The notes: generated from the letters alone by a model not told the origin. A stretch of 64,000 bases of DNA from M3 sp045133615 (GCA_045133615.1 JBGUUQ010000054.1:15541-79540), one strand, 5' to 3'; positions 9,481 to 18,470 are shown, counted from the first letter of the stretch. A program made the numbers and translations.

Positions 9481-9765
9481 ATGAACAAGACCGGCAATCA
9501 GACAGCGTTTACCACAGCCGAGCGACGCGGTTTTATCGTGTTGCTTGCCATCGTGGCTATCGTCATTGCGGTCGTAGCGTTCACATCACAATCCGACAGA
9601 CCAACAGAGGCAGTCACACCCGACACCACATTCGTCAGCTCCACGACAAAAGAGCCGACCGATAGTACAACTAAAAATAAAAAAAGAAAGAAAAAGGCTA
9701 AGAGGACCAATGACCGTCGTCCGATTTTGCGCGACCCTCTCAAGCCCATACCCAATGTAGAATAA
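9481..9765 (+). CDS. Small single-span membrane protein between two symporters
   Basis: The 94-residue product has a short N-terminal cytoplasmic stretch (FTTAERRGF), one membrane helix (about residues 18-38), a Thr/Asp-rich segment, a very basic run (KNKKRKKKAKR) and a C-terminal RDPLKPIPNVE. The 'ERRGF' plus helix start recalls the membrane anchor of ComEA-like helix-hairpin-helix proteins of Bacteroidota, but no helix-hairpin-helix follows; this resemblance is from memory. Its start abuts the upstream symporter stop and its stop lies 2 bases before the next symporter, so translation is probably coupled. Function unknown. Confidence 0.75.
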   Translation: MNKTGNQTAFTTAERRGFIVLLAIVAIVIAVVAFTSQSDRPTEAVTPDTTFVSSTTKEPTDSTTKNKKRKKKAKRTNDRRPILRDPLKPIPNVE

Positions 9766-9767
9766 TT

Positions 9768-11114
9768 ATGACAGAAAAAAGAGCACAATTCGCAACCCGA
9801 TTGGGAGTAATAGCCACCACCGTAGGCTCCGCAGTGGGTCTCGGTAATATCTGGAGATTTCCTTACGAAGCCGGAATGCACGGAGGAGGTGCGTTTCTGC
9901 TCGTATATCTTTTCTTCATTTTCATAATCGGCATACCGGTTATCACCGCTGAATTCATCATCGGTCGAAACACCGGAAGCAACATTGCCGGAGCGTTTCG
10001 CAAACTTGCCGGCAATCGTTCGTGGGGATGGGTCGGATACATCGGTCTGACCTCTTCGCTGATGATTCTTAGTTTTTACTCGGTTGTGGCCGGATGGACC
10101 CTCGAATACATCTATCAATCGATAACAGGATTTTCCGGAGTGCACACACAAGAAGCCCTCCACGCCCAATTCGACACATTCAGTACATCCAATTGGCGAC
10201 CGTTGATGTGGACCATAGTATTCCTCACCATCAACCTTTGGATACTGCGACGCGGAGTGCAAAAAGGTATCGAACGCATGTCAAACATCATGATGCCCGC
10301 TCTGTTTCTCATCCTGATTCTTTTCTGCGTCAACTCCCTCTTCATGCCGGGAGCATCCGAAGGGTTGGCATTCCTCTTCAAGCCCGACTTCTCAAAAATC
10401 GATTCCTCAGTACTTATGGGAGCTATGGGACAGGCATTTTTCTCGCTCAGTCTCGGTCTTGGGTGCCTTATCACCTATTCAAGCTACTTTAACCGCGAAA
10501 CCCGATTGGTAAGAAGTGCATCTATCATTGCCGGACTCGACACATTGGTAGCCATCCTTGCCGGAGTAATAATATTCCCCGCCATATTCACATACGGAGT
10601 GCAACCTGCCGCCGGTCCCAAACTCGTGTTTGAGATTTTGCCATCCATTTTTGCCGACCTCCCCGGCGGAATCGTTTGGTCTACATTGTTCTTCATCCTC
10701 CTTTTCTTCGCCTCACTCACATCCACAATCTCCATGAGCGAAATATCCATCGCATACTTTGTGGAAGAAAAGCGCATGACCCGACGAAATGCCACATGGC
10801 TCAACTATGCTATTGCCGTAGTGTTCGGCACGCTGTGCGCACTGTCGTTCGGATGCCTCAATCACATCACAATCTGTGGCAAGACCATCTTCGACCTATT
10901 CGACTTTGTATCCTCCAATATCCTGTTGCCCATAGGAGGAATGGCAATTTCGATATTCGTCGGATGGTTGCTCGACAAGAGCATTGTCCGCAACGAAGTG
11001 ACCAACGGCGGAAAAGTGAGCGTGCGCACACTCGGAGCTATCGTGTTTTGCCTGAAATTCGTTGCCCCCGTATGCATCGCCATCGTATTCCTTTGCGGAC
11101 TTGGTCTCATCTGA
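9768..11114 (+). CDS. Sodium-dependent transporter, NSS/SNF family (copy 2)
   Basis: The 448-residue protein is a paralogue of the transporter at 8101, with the same first helix motif (GSAVGLGNIWRFP), the shared internal motif KGIERMSNI and the same FKPDFSK segment before a conserved membrane helix. It has about 11 to 12 membrane segments and lacks a signal peptide. The copies differ through much of their length, so they may carry different substrates. It is the third gene of the run that starts at 8101; folP follows with its own promoter. Confidence 0.93.
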   Translation: MTEKRAQFATRLGVIATTVGSAVGLGNIWRFPYEAGMHGGGAFLLVYLFFIFIIGIPVITAEFIIGRNTGSNIAGAFRKLAGNRSWGWVGYIGLTSSLMILSFYSVVAGWTLEYIYQSITGFSGVHTQEALHAQFDTFSTSNWRPLMWTIVFLTINLWILRRGVQKGIERMSNIMMPALFLILILFCVNSLFMPGASEGLAFLFKPDFSKIDSSVLMGAMGQAFFSLSLGLGCLITYSSYFNRETRLVRSASIIAGLDTLVAILAGVIIFPAIFTYGVQPAAGPKLVFEILPSIFADLPGGIVWSTLFFILLFFASLTSTISMSEISIAYFVEEKRMTRRNATWLNYAIAVVFGTLCALSFGCLNHITICGKTIFDLFDFVSSNILLPIGGMAISIFVGWLLDKSIVRNEVTNGGKVSVRTLGAIVFCLKFVAPVCIAIVFLCGLGLI

Positions 11115-11121
11115 AAATATA

Positions 11122-11153
11122 TTTGGTAAAACGGCGTATTTTTGCTACATTCG
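11122..11153 (+). promoter_or_regulatory. folP promoter (-33/-7)
   Basis: TTTG (11122-11125) is followed after exactly 20 bases by TACATTCG (11146-11153), one mismatch from TAnnTTTG. It lies 29 bases before the GTG start of folP. Confidence 0.55.
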
Positions 11154-11182
11154 CAGTTGAATAATTGTAATCACCTACGACT

Positions 11183-12031
11183 GTGAGCCGATTCACCCCC
11201 TTTTCCATAAATCTGCGCGGTAAATTATATGAATTCGACCGTCCGCAAGTGATGGGTATTTTAAACGTTACCCCCGACTCTTTCTATGCCGGTTCACGCA
11301 CCATCGACGAAGGCAGCATTGCCCGACGAGTTGAAACATTGGTTGCTCAAGGAGCCGATATGATCGACATCGGAGCATACTCATCCCGCCCCGGAGCCGA
11401 CAATGTCACACCCGAAGAGGAAACAGCACGCCTGTCGCGCGGAATGAAACTGCTTCGGGAGATAGCACCCGACATTATAGTCTCCGTCGACACTTTCCGT
11501 GCCGAAGTGGCTCGCATTGCAGTTGAGGAGATGGGTGTTGACATCATTAATGACATATCAGGCGGAGACCTTGACCCCGACATGTTCCCCACAGTGGCTC
11601 GATTGAATGTGCCCTACATACTGATGCACATGCGTGGCACCCCCGAAACTATGAACAAATACTGCGACTACAACGACGTGACCGCCGATGTGATAGCCGC
11701 CCTTTCTTCCAAGACACGACAATTGTCGCTTCTCGGAGTGAGCGACGTGATTGTCGACCCCGGATTCGGATTCAGCAAGACAGTTGAGCAAAACTACGAA
11801 ATGCTCCGTAACCTTGAGGCATTCCACGCTCTCGAACGCCCGCTGCTCATCGGCATCTCCCGCAAATCGATGATATATCGTCCCCTCGACATCACCCCCG
11901 AAGAAGCACTCAACGGCACTACCGTCATCAACACACTCGCGCTGCTACAGGGAGCAGCGATACTGCGTGTTCACGACGTAAAAGAAGCTGTAGAAGCGAT
12001 AAAACTCGTAGGTCTCACCTATCCCAACTAA
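11183..12031 (+). CDS. folP: Dihydropteroate synthase
   Basis: The 282-residue enzyme joins p-aminobenzoate to hydroxymethyl-dihydropterin diphosphate in folate synthesis and is the sulfonamide target. Family motifs are in order: MGILNVTPDSFY near residue 24, DIGAYSSRPGA, the HMRGTPETM loop, VDPGFGFSKT and the sulfonamide-site GISRKSMI. The start is GTG at 11183; the first in-frame ATG is the Met of the MGILNVTPDSF motif and would remove the first strand, so the GTG is preferred. The next gene, cdaA, begins 14 bases after the stop, an arrangement common in Bacteroidota. Confidence 0.95.
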   Translation: MSRFTPFSINLRGKLYEFDRPQVMGILNVTPDSFYAGSRTIDEGSIARRVETLVAQGADMIDIGAYSSRPGADNVTPEEETARLSRGMKLLREIAPDIIVSVDTFRAEVARIAVEEMGVDIINDISGGDLDPDMFPTVARLNVPYILMHMRGTPETMNKYCDYNDVTADVIAALSSKTRQLSLLGVSDVIVDPGFGFSKTVEQNYEMLRNLEAFHALERPLLIGISRKSMIYRPLDITPEEALNGTTVINTLALLQGAAILRVHDVKEAVEAIKLVGLTYPN

Positions 12032-12045
12032 TTCAATTCTGCCAC

Positions 12046-12819
12046 ATGGAACCATTCGGAATTAAAGATGCACTCGACATATTAATAGTAGCCCTATTGC
12101 TGTTCTATCTTTATAGAATAATGAAAGAATCGGGGACTATCAACATATTCATCGGTGTCCTTGCATTCATTGCCGTATGGGTAGTGGCATCCGAAATTCT
12201 TGAAATGCGCCTTATCGGAACTATTCTCGACAAGTTTATGAGCATCGGATTGCTCATTCTCGTCATCCTGTTCCAAGACCAAATAAAACGATTCCTTGTC
12301 GAACTTGGCTCGCATCAACGATGGCGTTTCCTGAAGCAACTGTTTCGCCATCGCAAAGCCACTCCGGAAGACACCCGGCGATGGATTATGTCCATCGTGT
12401 ATGCCTGCATGAGCATGTCGAAGAGCAAAACCGGCGCACTGATAGTCATCGAGCAAAACATCCCGCTCGACAATTATGAAAAAACAGGCGACATCATCGA
12501 TGCGACAATCAACACACGCCTTATCGAGAACATATTCTTCAAAAACTCGCCACTACACGACGGAGCACTCATCATAGCCCACGACCGTATCAAATCTGCC
12601 GGCTGCATACTCCCCGTAAGTCACGACACCAATGTGCCGCGCTCGTTCGGATTGCGCCATCGCTCCGCTCTCGGCATTTCACAAGCCACCGACGCATTTG
12701 CCATTGTCGTATCGGAAGAAACCGGCAATATTTCCATAGCTCATCACGGAGTACTCTCCACCCGACTCAGCTCCACCGATCTTGAGCATCGCTTGTCACG
12801 ACTCTCAGCTATGGAATAA
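12046..12819 (+). CDS. cdaA: Diadenylate cyclase CdaA
   Basis: The 257-residue protein makes the second messenger c-di-AMP from two ATP. It has three N-terminal membrane helices (about residues 8-80) and a DisA_N-type cyclase domain with the catalytic DGALII motif and the RHRSALGIS motif that contacts ATP. This domain order is that of CdaA (also called DacA). It follows folP closely and is likely in its transcript. No CdaR-like partner is present beside it, unlike in Firmicutes. Confidence 0.94.
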   Translation: MEPFGIKDALDILIVALLLFYLYRIMKESGTINIFIGVLAFIAVWVVASEILEMRLIGTILDKFMSIGLLILVILFQDQIKRFLVELGSHQRWRFLKQLFRHRKATPEDTRRWIMSIVYACMSMSKSKTGALIVIEQNIPLDNYEKTGDIIDATINTRLIENIFFKNSPLHDGALIIAHDRIKSAGCILPVSHDTNVPRSFGLRHRSALGISQATDAFAIVVSEETGNISIAHHGVLSTRLSSTDLEHRLSRLSAME

Positions 12820-12860
12820 ATACGATTTTTCAGCCAAATTGTCCAAAAATTTACAAACAA

Positions 12861-12892
12861 TTTGCAATTGCGCAATAATTTTACTAATTTTG
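12861..12892 (+). promoter_or_regulatory. Promoter of the modular amylase gene
   Basis: TTTG (12861-12864) is followed after 20 bases by TAATTTTG (12885-12892), a full match to the Bacteroidota -33/-7 consensus. The ATG at 12959 lies about 66 bases downstream. Confidence 0.75.
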
Positions 12893-12958
12893 CAGAAATT
12901 AGATAAATAGGATTTATAGACTGCAACTAATTTTATCCTTAATTATATAGTGTTTTTC

Positions 12959-12992
12959 ATGAAAAAAAAATTTCTTTTTAGGGCTTTCAATG
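12959..12992 (+). other. A9 homopolymer that breaks the amylase signal peptide frame
   Basis: An ATG at 12959 is followed by nine A (12962-12970). Read as written, this ATG is out of frame with the amylase and meets a stop near 13060. With eight A it would encode MKKNFFLGLSMLFASVFGAS and then Ala before the mature enzyme, a textbook signal peptide. The amylase frame itself has a TGA at 12960-12962 and its first ATG at 12990, inside the hydrophobic core. Confidence 0.85.
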
Positions 12993-15900
12993 CTTTTTGC
13001 GTCGGTATTTGGCGCATCAGCTACCGATTACGGTTTGCCCACCAACATTCAGGATTGTAATATCCTCCATTGCTTTGATTGGTCGTGTGCCCAAGTAGAA
13101 GCAGAACTCGACAACATTGCCGCAGCAGGTTTCGGTGCGGTTCAATTGTCTCCGATTCAAGGTAGTGCAAACGCAGGTGCAGAATGGTACTATTGCTATT
13201 TGCCCTACGACTTGAAGATTATTTCAAACGGTATTGGTAATGAGACTTCGCTCAAAAGCCTTTGTACTGCAGCACATCAACGTGGCATCAAGGTTATCGT
13301 TGACGTTGTAGCAAACCACGTTAATGGCTCGGCTTCATACCGCGATTCATGGTGGGACCAAAATGGTCGTCAACGTTGGAACGGTGGTATCGATTATAGC
13401 AATCGCTACTCAATCACCCACGGTCAGCTCGGCGACTATGGCGACAACAACTCAGAGGACTCTGAAGTACAAGCTCGCGCAAAAGCTCACGTAGAAGCAC
13501 TTAAAGCATGCGGTGTCGACGGTATCCGTTGGGACGCAGCTAAACATATCGGACTTCCCTCAGAAGGTTGTAACTTCTGGTCGACAGTAACATCGGTGTC
13601 CGGAATGTGGCACTATGGTGAAATTCTCGACAGCCCCGGAGGTGATGGAAACAGCGTAATGCAGGAGTACACAAAATATATGTCGGTAACCGACAATGGC
13701 TATTGCACTGGTGTGCGTAATGCAGTGAATGGCGGTGGCGTTCCTTCCGGTTATGCCGGTTGGGCAGCAGGTACAATTGCCGACAACAAAGTAGTGTATT
13801 GGGCGGAAAGCCACGATGACTATTCAAACGAATGGCAAGCATCTACTTGGGTATCACAAGCAGTAATCGACCGCACATGGGCTATTATCGCTTGTCGTAA
13901 CGGAGCTTCTTCTCTCTACTTCTCTCGTCCGTCTGCAACCAACAAAGATGCAATCAAAGTAGGTGTGAAAGGTTCAACCAACTTTACATCAAGCCATATC
14001 GCAGCAGTAAACAAACTTCGCAATAAAGCAGTTGGTGCTGCCGACTACTTCTCATCTTCAAATGGTGTTGTCAGCGTAACTCGTAAGGGTGTAGGTGCTG
14101 TTATCGTTAAAGGTAGCGGTTCCGGTAGTGTTTCTATTGCCAATGGTAGTGGTTACTGTCCCGCAGGTACTTACGTAGACCAAGTATCGGGAGCAACATT
14201 CACCGTTACAGCCTCTACAATCTCCGGTAACGTAGGTTCAACCGGTATTGCAGTCCTCGTTATCGATGGCGAGGCTCCCGACACAGGCGATGACAGCGGA
14301 AGCACCGGTGGAAGCACCGGCGGCAGCACATCAGGCACTGTAACTATCACCGGCGACTACAACATTGCTTATAGCGGCGACAAAGCTAACGTACACTATT
14401 GGGGTGGCTCTTCTGAGTCTACTTGGCCCGGTGTAGCCATGACAACCGCTACAGGTTCGGATGGTAACACTTATAAAGTAGCAAAGATTGATGCAGCATC
14501 TACCGGCGTTGTATTCAACACCAATGGTGACTCAAATAAGACATCCGACCTTACTTACACCGGTTCATACATCATGAACGACAACGGCGCTACTTCTACA
14601 GCAGTAATTTTCTCAAATGGAGGCAGCTCCGACAGCGGTAGCACCGGCGGCGGCAGCTCATCAACAACCGGCGAATATTACGTTTATCTTAAAAACAGTT
14701 CTAATTGGTCAAACCCCACAGTTTGGGCATGGGACAGCTCTAACGGCGATGCCAACTGTAATAGCAACGGAACATGGCCCGGTGATGCCATGACCTATCA
14801 ATCAGGCGATTTGTGGAAATGGACTGCACCATCTGGCAAAGTTCCCACAATGATTATTTTCAGCAACAGCGGCAATCCTCAAACCGATGACCTCACATTT
14901 GTAAACGGTGCAACATACAACTGCTCCGGCACAATCGTAAGCACTGATGATAATACCGGTGGCGACAACACAGGTGGTAGCACAAGCAGCGACCCCGTTC
15001 TCAACAGCGGTGAATATGCTGCATTCTTTGAAAATACCGTAGGTTGGTCTACCGTATATGCATGGGTATGGGATACTTCAAGCAACTATACCGGTGGCAC
15101 ATGGCCCGGTCAAACCTGTACAAATGTAGGCAACAACGTTTGGAAATGGACTGCAAGCCAAACCATTCCTTCAGGTGCAAAAATCATCTTCAGCAATGGC
15201 TCAGGTGGCTCTGTTGGTTCTACTCAGACAGACGACTTGGATTGGGTAAACGGTGGCTACTATACCATCAGCGGATACGTTAAAACTATCACTCCTTCTT
15301 CAGGCGGCAGCACAGGCGGAGATGACAGCGGCGACAATGGTGACGACGACGGTGATGATGATAACGATGACGACAGCGGAAGCACCGGTGGCGGAAACAG
15401 CGACTATGTTCCCTCCGGCGCATCTCTCAGCACCAACTATTACAAGACCAACCCCAACGGCAAGTCCGGTACAAACAAGACTATCAATGTCACCGGTCAC
15501 CCGGCAAGCAGCGCTCTCAGCAATTGGACTGATGCCGAACTCATCGCTCAAGGTGTGGCTCGCGACGTAGCACAAGCAATGAAGGGTAATCACGAACGCC
15601 CCATCGTGGACTCATATGCACTCTATGCGGCATACGACAACGACAACCTCTATCTTGGTGTGCAATTCGTATATACCGTATGGGACGCTTATGGAGAAGG
15701 TAAACAGCCCGGCGAATCAAAACCCTACAATATGGATGGTCGCATTATGATTGCGTTCGACCTTGACCCCGACAAATCGTTCGATGGTTACATCAACGGA
15801 ACCAAAGCAATCTGGAACGATGAAGGTGCACCGGGCGCAAAATTCAATAATGGCGTAGATGCTGTTTGGATTGGTTCTACAAAACCCGGCGTAGGAACTC

Positions 15901-16568
15901 CCGGCTTCTTTATCCCGACGGCTGATGGACATGCAAGCTATGATGCCGCATACTGCAAAACAAGCACCGTATCCTATGGTTATGCCGACGGATTGCTTCC
16001 GAGCATAAGCAATATATATGGTCAAGAAAGTTTCAACTTCAATGCTTCTGTATTGGAAACCAACGACGGATTTGTTGATTTGAGCGGCGAAATCGATGCT
16101 TCAGCCCACACTTTCTATGAATTCAAAATTCCGTTGTCGCTCCTCGGTATTACAAAAAGCTATATAACCAGTACCGGTATTGGCGTTCAATACCTCGACA
16201 TTTATGGTTCAAGCCCTGTTGGTGGTACTCCTTATGATCCCTCATTCTTCGACAATGTAACTAACGACTACTCAATGGATCCTTCTTCAAGCCAGGAAAA
16301 AGAGGATGAAGATGTAATCACCTACGCATTGGCTCGCGTTGGCAAATTGGATACTTCAAACATCCAAGATGTAGCGGTAAGCGACAATTCACTCAAGGTT
16401 TACGCAAACAACGGAGTTCTCTACATCGTAGCCGACGAAGATACAGTTGTAACCATCGTATCTGCCGACGGTCGCATGACTCAACGCGAAGTTGTTGCCG
16501 GCAAGAACGTCATCGACGATCTCAACCGCGGATTCTACATCGTAAATAACACCAAAGTAGTTCTCTAA
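12990..16568 (+). CDS. Secreted modular alpha-amylase (GH13, CBM26-like x3, CBM9-like)
   Basis: Numbered from the ATG at 12990 (1192 residues), the GH13 barrel carries DVVANH (105-110), GIRWDAAKH with nucleophile Asp182, acid/base Glu211 in YGEIL, and His275-Asp276 in AESHD. A beta domain follows to about 425, then Ser/Gly/Thr linkers and three starch-binding modules of CBM26 type (about 450-535, 560-655 and 673-765; TWPG and TDDL motifs recur). An Asp-rich linker (about 772-797) leads to a CBM9-like region (about 805-1115) and a sorting-like tail. It should hydrolyse starch outside the cytoplasm. The start used here truncates the signal peptide; the natural start is probably 12959 after a one-base frame change at A9. 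Confidence 0.9.
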   Translation: MLFASVFGASATDYGLPTNIQDCNILHCFDWSCAQVEAELDNIAAAGFGAVQLSPIQGSANAGAEWYYCYLPYDLKIISNGIGNETSLKSLCTAAHQRGIKVIVDVVANHVNGSASYRDSWWDQNGRQRWNGGIDYSNRYSITHGQLGDYGDNNSEDSEVQARAKAHVEALKACGVDGIRWDAAKHIGLPSEGCNFWSTVTSVSGMWHYGEILDSPGGDGNSVMQEYTKYMSVTDNGYCTGVRNAVNGGGVPSGYAGWAAGTIADNKVVYWAESHDDYSNEWQASTWVSQAVIDRTWAIIACRNGASSLYFSRPSATNKDAIKVGVKGSTNFTSSHIAAVNKLRNKAVGAADYFSSSNGVVSVTRKGVGAVIVKGSGSGSVSIANGSGYCPAGTYVDQVSGATFTVTASTISGNVGSTGIAVLVIDGEAPDTGDDSGSTGGSTGGSTSGTVTITGDYNIAYSGDKANVHYWGGSSESTWPGVAMTTATGSDGNTYKVAKIDAASTGVVFNTNGDSNKTSDLTYTGSYIMNDNGATSTAVIFSNGGSSDSGSTGGGSSSTTGEYYVYLKNSSNWSNPTVWAWDSSNGDANCNSNGTWPGDAMTYQSGDLWKWTAPSGKVPTMIIFSNSGNPQTDDLTFVNGATYNCSGTIVSTDDNTGGDNTGGSTSSDPVLNSGEYAAFFENTVGWSTVYAWVWDTSSNYTGGTWPGQTCTNVGNNVWKWTASQTIPSGAKIIFSNGSGGSVGSTQTDDLDWVNGGYYTISGYVKTITPSSGGSTGGDDSGDNGDDDGDDDNDDDSGSTGGGNSDYVPSGASLSTNYYKTNPNGKSGTNKTINVTGHPASSALSNWTDAELIAQGVARDVAQAMKGNHERPIVDSYALYAAYDNDNLYLGVQFVYTVWDAYGEGKQPGESKPYNMDGRIMIAFDLDPDKSFDGYINGTKAIWNDEGAPGAKFNNGVDAVWIGSTKPGVGTPGFFIPTADGHASYDAAYCKTSTVSYGYADGLLPSISNIYGQESFNFNASVLETNDGFVDLSGEIDASAHTFYEFKIPLSLLGITKSYITSTGIGVQYLDIYGSSPVGGTPYDPSFFDNVTNDYSMDPSSSQEKEDEDVITYALARVGKLDTSNIQDVAVSDNSLKVYANNGVLYIVADEDTVVTIVSADGRMTQREVVAGKNVIDDLNRGFYIVNNTKVVL

Positions 16569-16591
16569 TCATTATTTACGATTTCAATACC

Positions 16592-16626
16592 AAAGCGGCG
16601 GGCTTCAAGCTCGCCGCTTTTTTGTT
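16592..16626 (+). terminator. Terminator after the modular amylase gene
   Basis: AAAGCGGCG (16592-16600) pairs with CGCCGCTTT (16612-16620), with further pairing inside (GCTT with AAGC), followed by a run of T. Confidence 0.85.
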
Positions 16627-16676
16627 AATATTATCTAATAACCTGCGGACTACATGACTATAACACACCGTTTTAT

Positions 16677-16684
16677 TAATTTTG
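16677..16684 (+). promoter_or_regulatory. Candidate -7 element for the second amylase gene
   Basis: TAATTTTG lies 45 bases before the ATG at 16730 and after the terminator of the first amylase, so the two genes are probably transcribed separately. No clear -33 element is seen. Confidence 0.45.
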
Positions 16685-16729
16685 CATAGAGATTATTAAA
16701 GTGTATATTTTAATCCTACATATATCGAC

Positions 16730-18406
16730 ATGAAAAAATTTTACCCGATGATATTGGCTCTCGGAGGACTGCTGGTATCAACCTACGCATCGGCTACCAA
16801 TGAATACGGACTTGCCGATAACTGCCAAGACGGAGTAATTCTCCACTGCTGGAACTGGTCGTATAACACCATCAAAGAACAGCTCCCCGAAATAGCTAAA
16901 GCCGGCTACACTTCCGTACAAACCTCTCCCGCACAACGTCCAAAAGACTATAGCAGTTCGTACACGGGAGTTTCAAGCCAATGGTGGAAACTTTACCAAC
17001 CACTTAATTTCTCAATAGCAACATCCTCGCAAGGCTGGTTGGGCGGTGCGGATGAACTGAAAGCCCTTTGCGATGAAGCAGACAAATATGGCATCAAAGT
17101 AATCGTCGATGTTGTCGCCAACCACATGGCAAGTCTCAGCGACGACAGCAGCGATGAAAACAGCCGATACCCGCATGGCGACGCACAGTTTAACACTCGC
17201 GATGAACATTACCATACTTATACTTCCATTAATTACAGCAATCGTACATCAATCACTAACGGAGATCTTGATCTCCCGGACCTCAATACGGAAAATGAAG
17301 AGGTTCAAGCGGCTGTAAAAAATCTTATTAAGGAACTTATCGATTGCGGAGTCGACGGTTTTCGTTTTGATGCAGCCAAACATATAGCCCTACCCTCTGA
17401 AGGCTCAGATTTCTGGACCAATATTTTAGGTTACGCAAAAGAACTTAATCCCGACATATATTTTTACGGAGAAATCCTTGATGGTATTACAAGCAGTTCC
17501 ACAAGTTCAAGTAGTCCTAAAGAATATACCGACATCATGTCTATCACCGACAATCGTTATGGCAATAGCGTGATACCTCAAATAAAACGCGGATATATGT
17601 ATAAATACGACGGATATAATACCCGTACATATTCCAATATATCAGCTAATAGATTGGTTTTATGGGCTGAATCGCATGATACATTCACAGAAAAAATAGA
17701 AAACGGAAGTACCCTTTACACTACATCAGAAGTAAACCGTACATGGGCAATCGTAGGAAGCCGCTCCGACTACTCCGCGCTCTATTTTGCTCGTCCGACA
17801 ACCAAAACAAGAACCACTACGACAACCTCTACGACTGTAATTAACGCAAAAATGGGAGATATGTCCACAGAAAATTGGAAAGATCCCGAAGTCGTTGCCG
17901 TAAATAAATTCCATAATGCAACAATCGGAGAAAAAGACATACTTGCCATCGAAAATTCTAATCTACCTCGATTAGGCGGTATATTGAAAAATAGCGGAGC
18001 AGTGCTTGTATATGCCAAAGAATTGGCTGAAGGTGAAACCTATGCTGCCGAATTGGAAAATACCGATGCTACAGTCGAACCGGGTGAATATACCGACCTT
18101 ATTTCGGGCAACACCTTCACCGTCACCTCCTCCACCATATCCGGAGAAATCGGCGAGACCGGTATTGCCGTATTCTACAAGGGTGCTGATGCTGCCATCG
18201 ACGATATTATTGCCGACAAAGCAGAAGCAACATATTCGATTAATGGCACTACAATCACCGTCAGCGGCAACTCATCTGAAATACGTCTCTACAATCTGCA
18301 AGGCTGCTTGATAGCGACATCCTTGACTAATGCTATCGAAGCACCAGCCTCCGGAATATATATCCTCACAGTCGGCAGCAAAAGCCATAAAATCATCATA
18401 AAATAA
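16730..18406 (+). CDS. Secreted alpha-amylase (GH13)
   Basis: The 558-residue enzyme has an intact signal peptide (residues 1-22, cleaved near ASA-TNEYG) and a GH13 barrel with DVVANH (127-132), GFRFDAAKH with nucleophile Asp214, acid/base Glu248 in YGEIL and His316-Asp317 in AESHDT. A C-terminal beta domain ends near residue 485, and the last 70 residues form a sorting-like tail (IRLYNLQGCLIAT, GIYILTV) that resembles the tail of the amylase upstream. It lacks the starch-binding modules of its neighbour. The mature N-termini of both begin with the same pattern (YGL, then a Cys and ILHC), so they are paralogues. Predicted role: extracellular starch or maltodextrin hydrolysis. Confidence 0.92.
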   Translation: MKKFYPMILALGGLLVSTYASATNEYGLADNCQDGVILHCWNWSYNTIKEQLPEIAKAGYTSVQTSPAQRPKDYSSSYTGVSSQWWKLYQPLNFSIATSSQGWLGGADELKALCDEADKYGIKVIVDVVANHMASLSDDSSDENSRYPHGDAQFNTRDEHYHTYTSINYSNRTSITNGDLDLPDLNTENEEVQAAVKNLIKELIDCGVDGFRFDAAKHIALPSEGSDFWTNILGYAKELNPDIYFYGEILDGITSSSTSSSSPKEYTDIMSITDNRYGNSVIPQIKRGYMYKYDGYNTRTYSNISANRLVLWAESHDTFTEKIENGSTLYTTSEVNRTWAIVGSRSDYSALYFARPTTKTRTTTTTSTTVINAKMGDMSTENWKDPEVVAVNKFHNATIGEKDILAIENSNLPRLGGILKNSGAVLVYAKELAEGETYAAELENTDATVEPGEYTDLISGNTFTVTSSTISGEIGETGIAVFYKGADAAIDDIIADKAEATYSINGTTITVSGNSSEIRLYNLQGCLIATSLTNAIEAPASGIYILTVGSKSHKIIIK

Positions 18407-18434
18407 AATATCGACACACTCCTCCCCTATACAG

Positions 18435-18470
18435 CAATCGCGGCTTAATGATAAGTCGCGATTGTTTTTA
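18435..18470 (+). terminator. Terminator after the second amylase gene
   Basis: CAATCGCGGCTTA (18435-18447) pairs with TAAGTCGCGATTG (18452-18464) with one mismatch and is followed by TTTTTA. Confidence 0.8.

Noticed and set aside
9498..10262. A 254-codon frame on the minus strand across the small membrane protein and second symporter
   Set aside because: The translation is low in hydrophobic order and has no motif; both plus-strand genes are clearly real.
14290..14670. Short Ser/Gly/Thr-coding repeats as a possible CRISPR or repeat array
   Set aside because: They are protein linker codons within an open frame, irregular in length, with no spacers.
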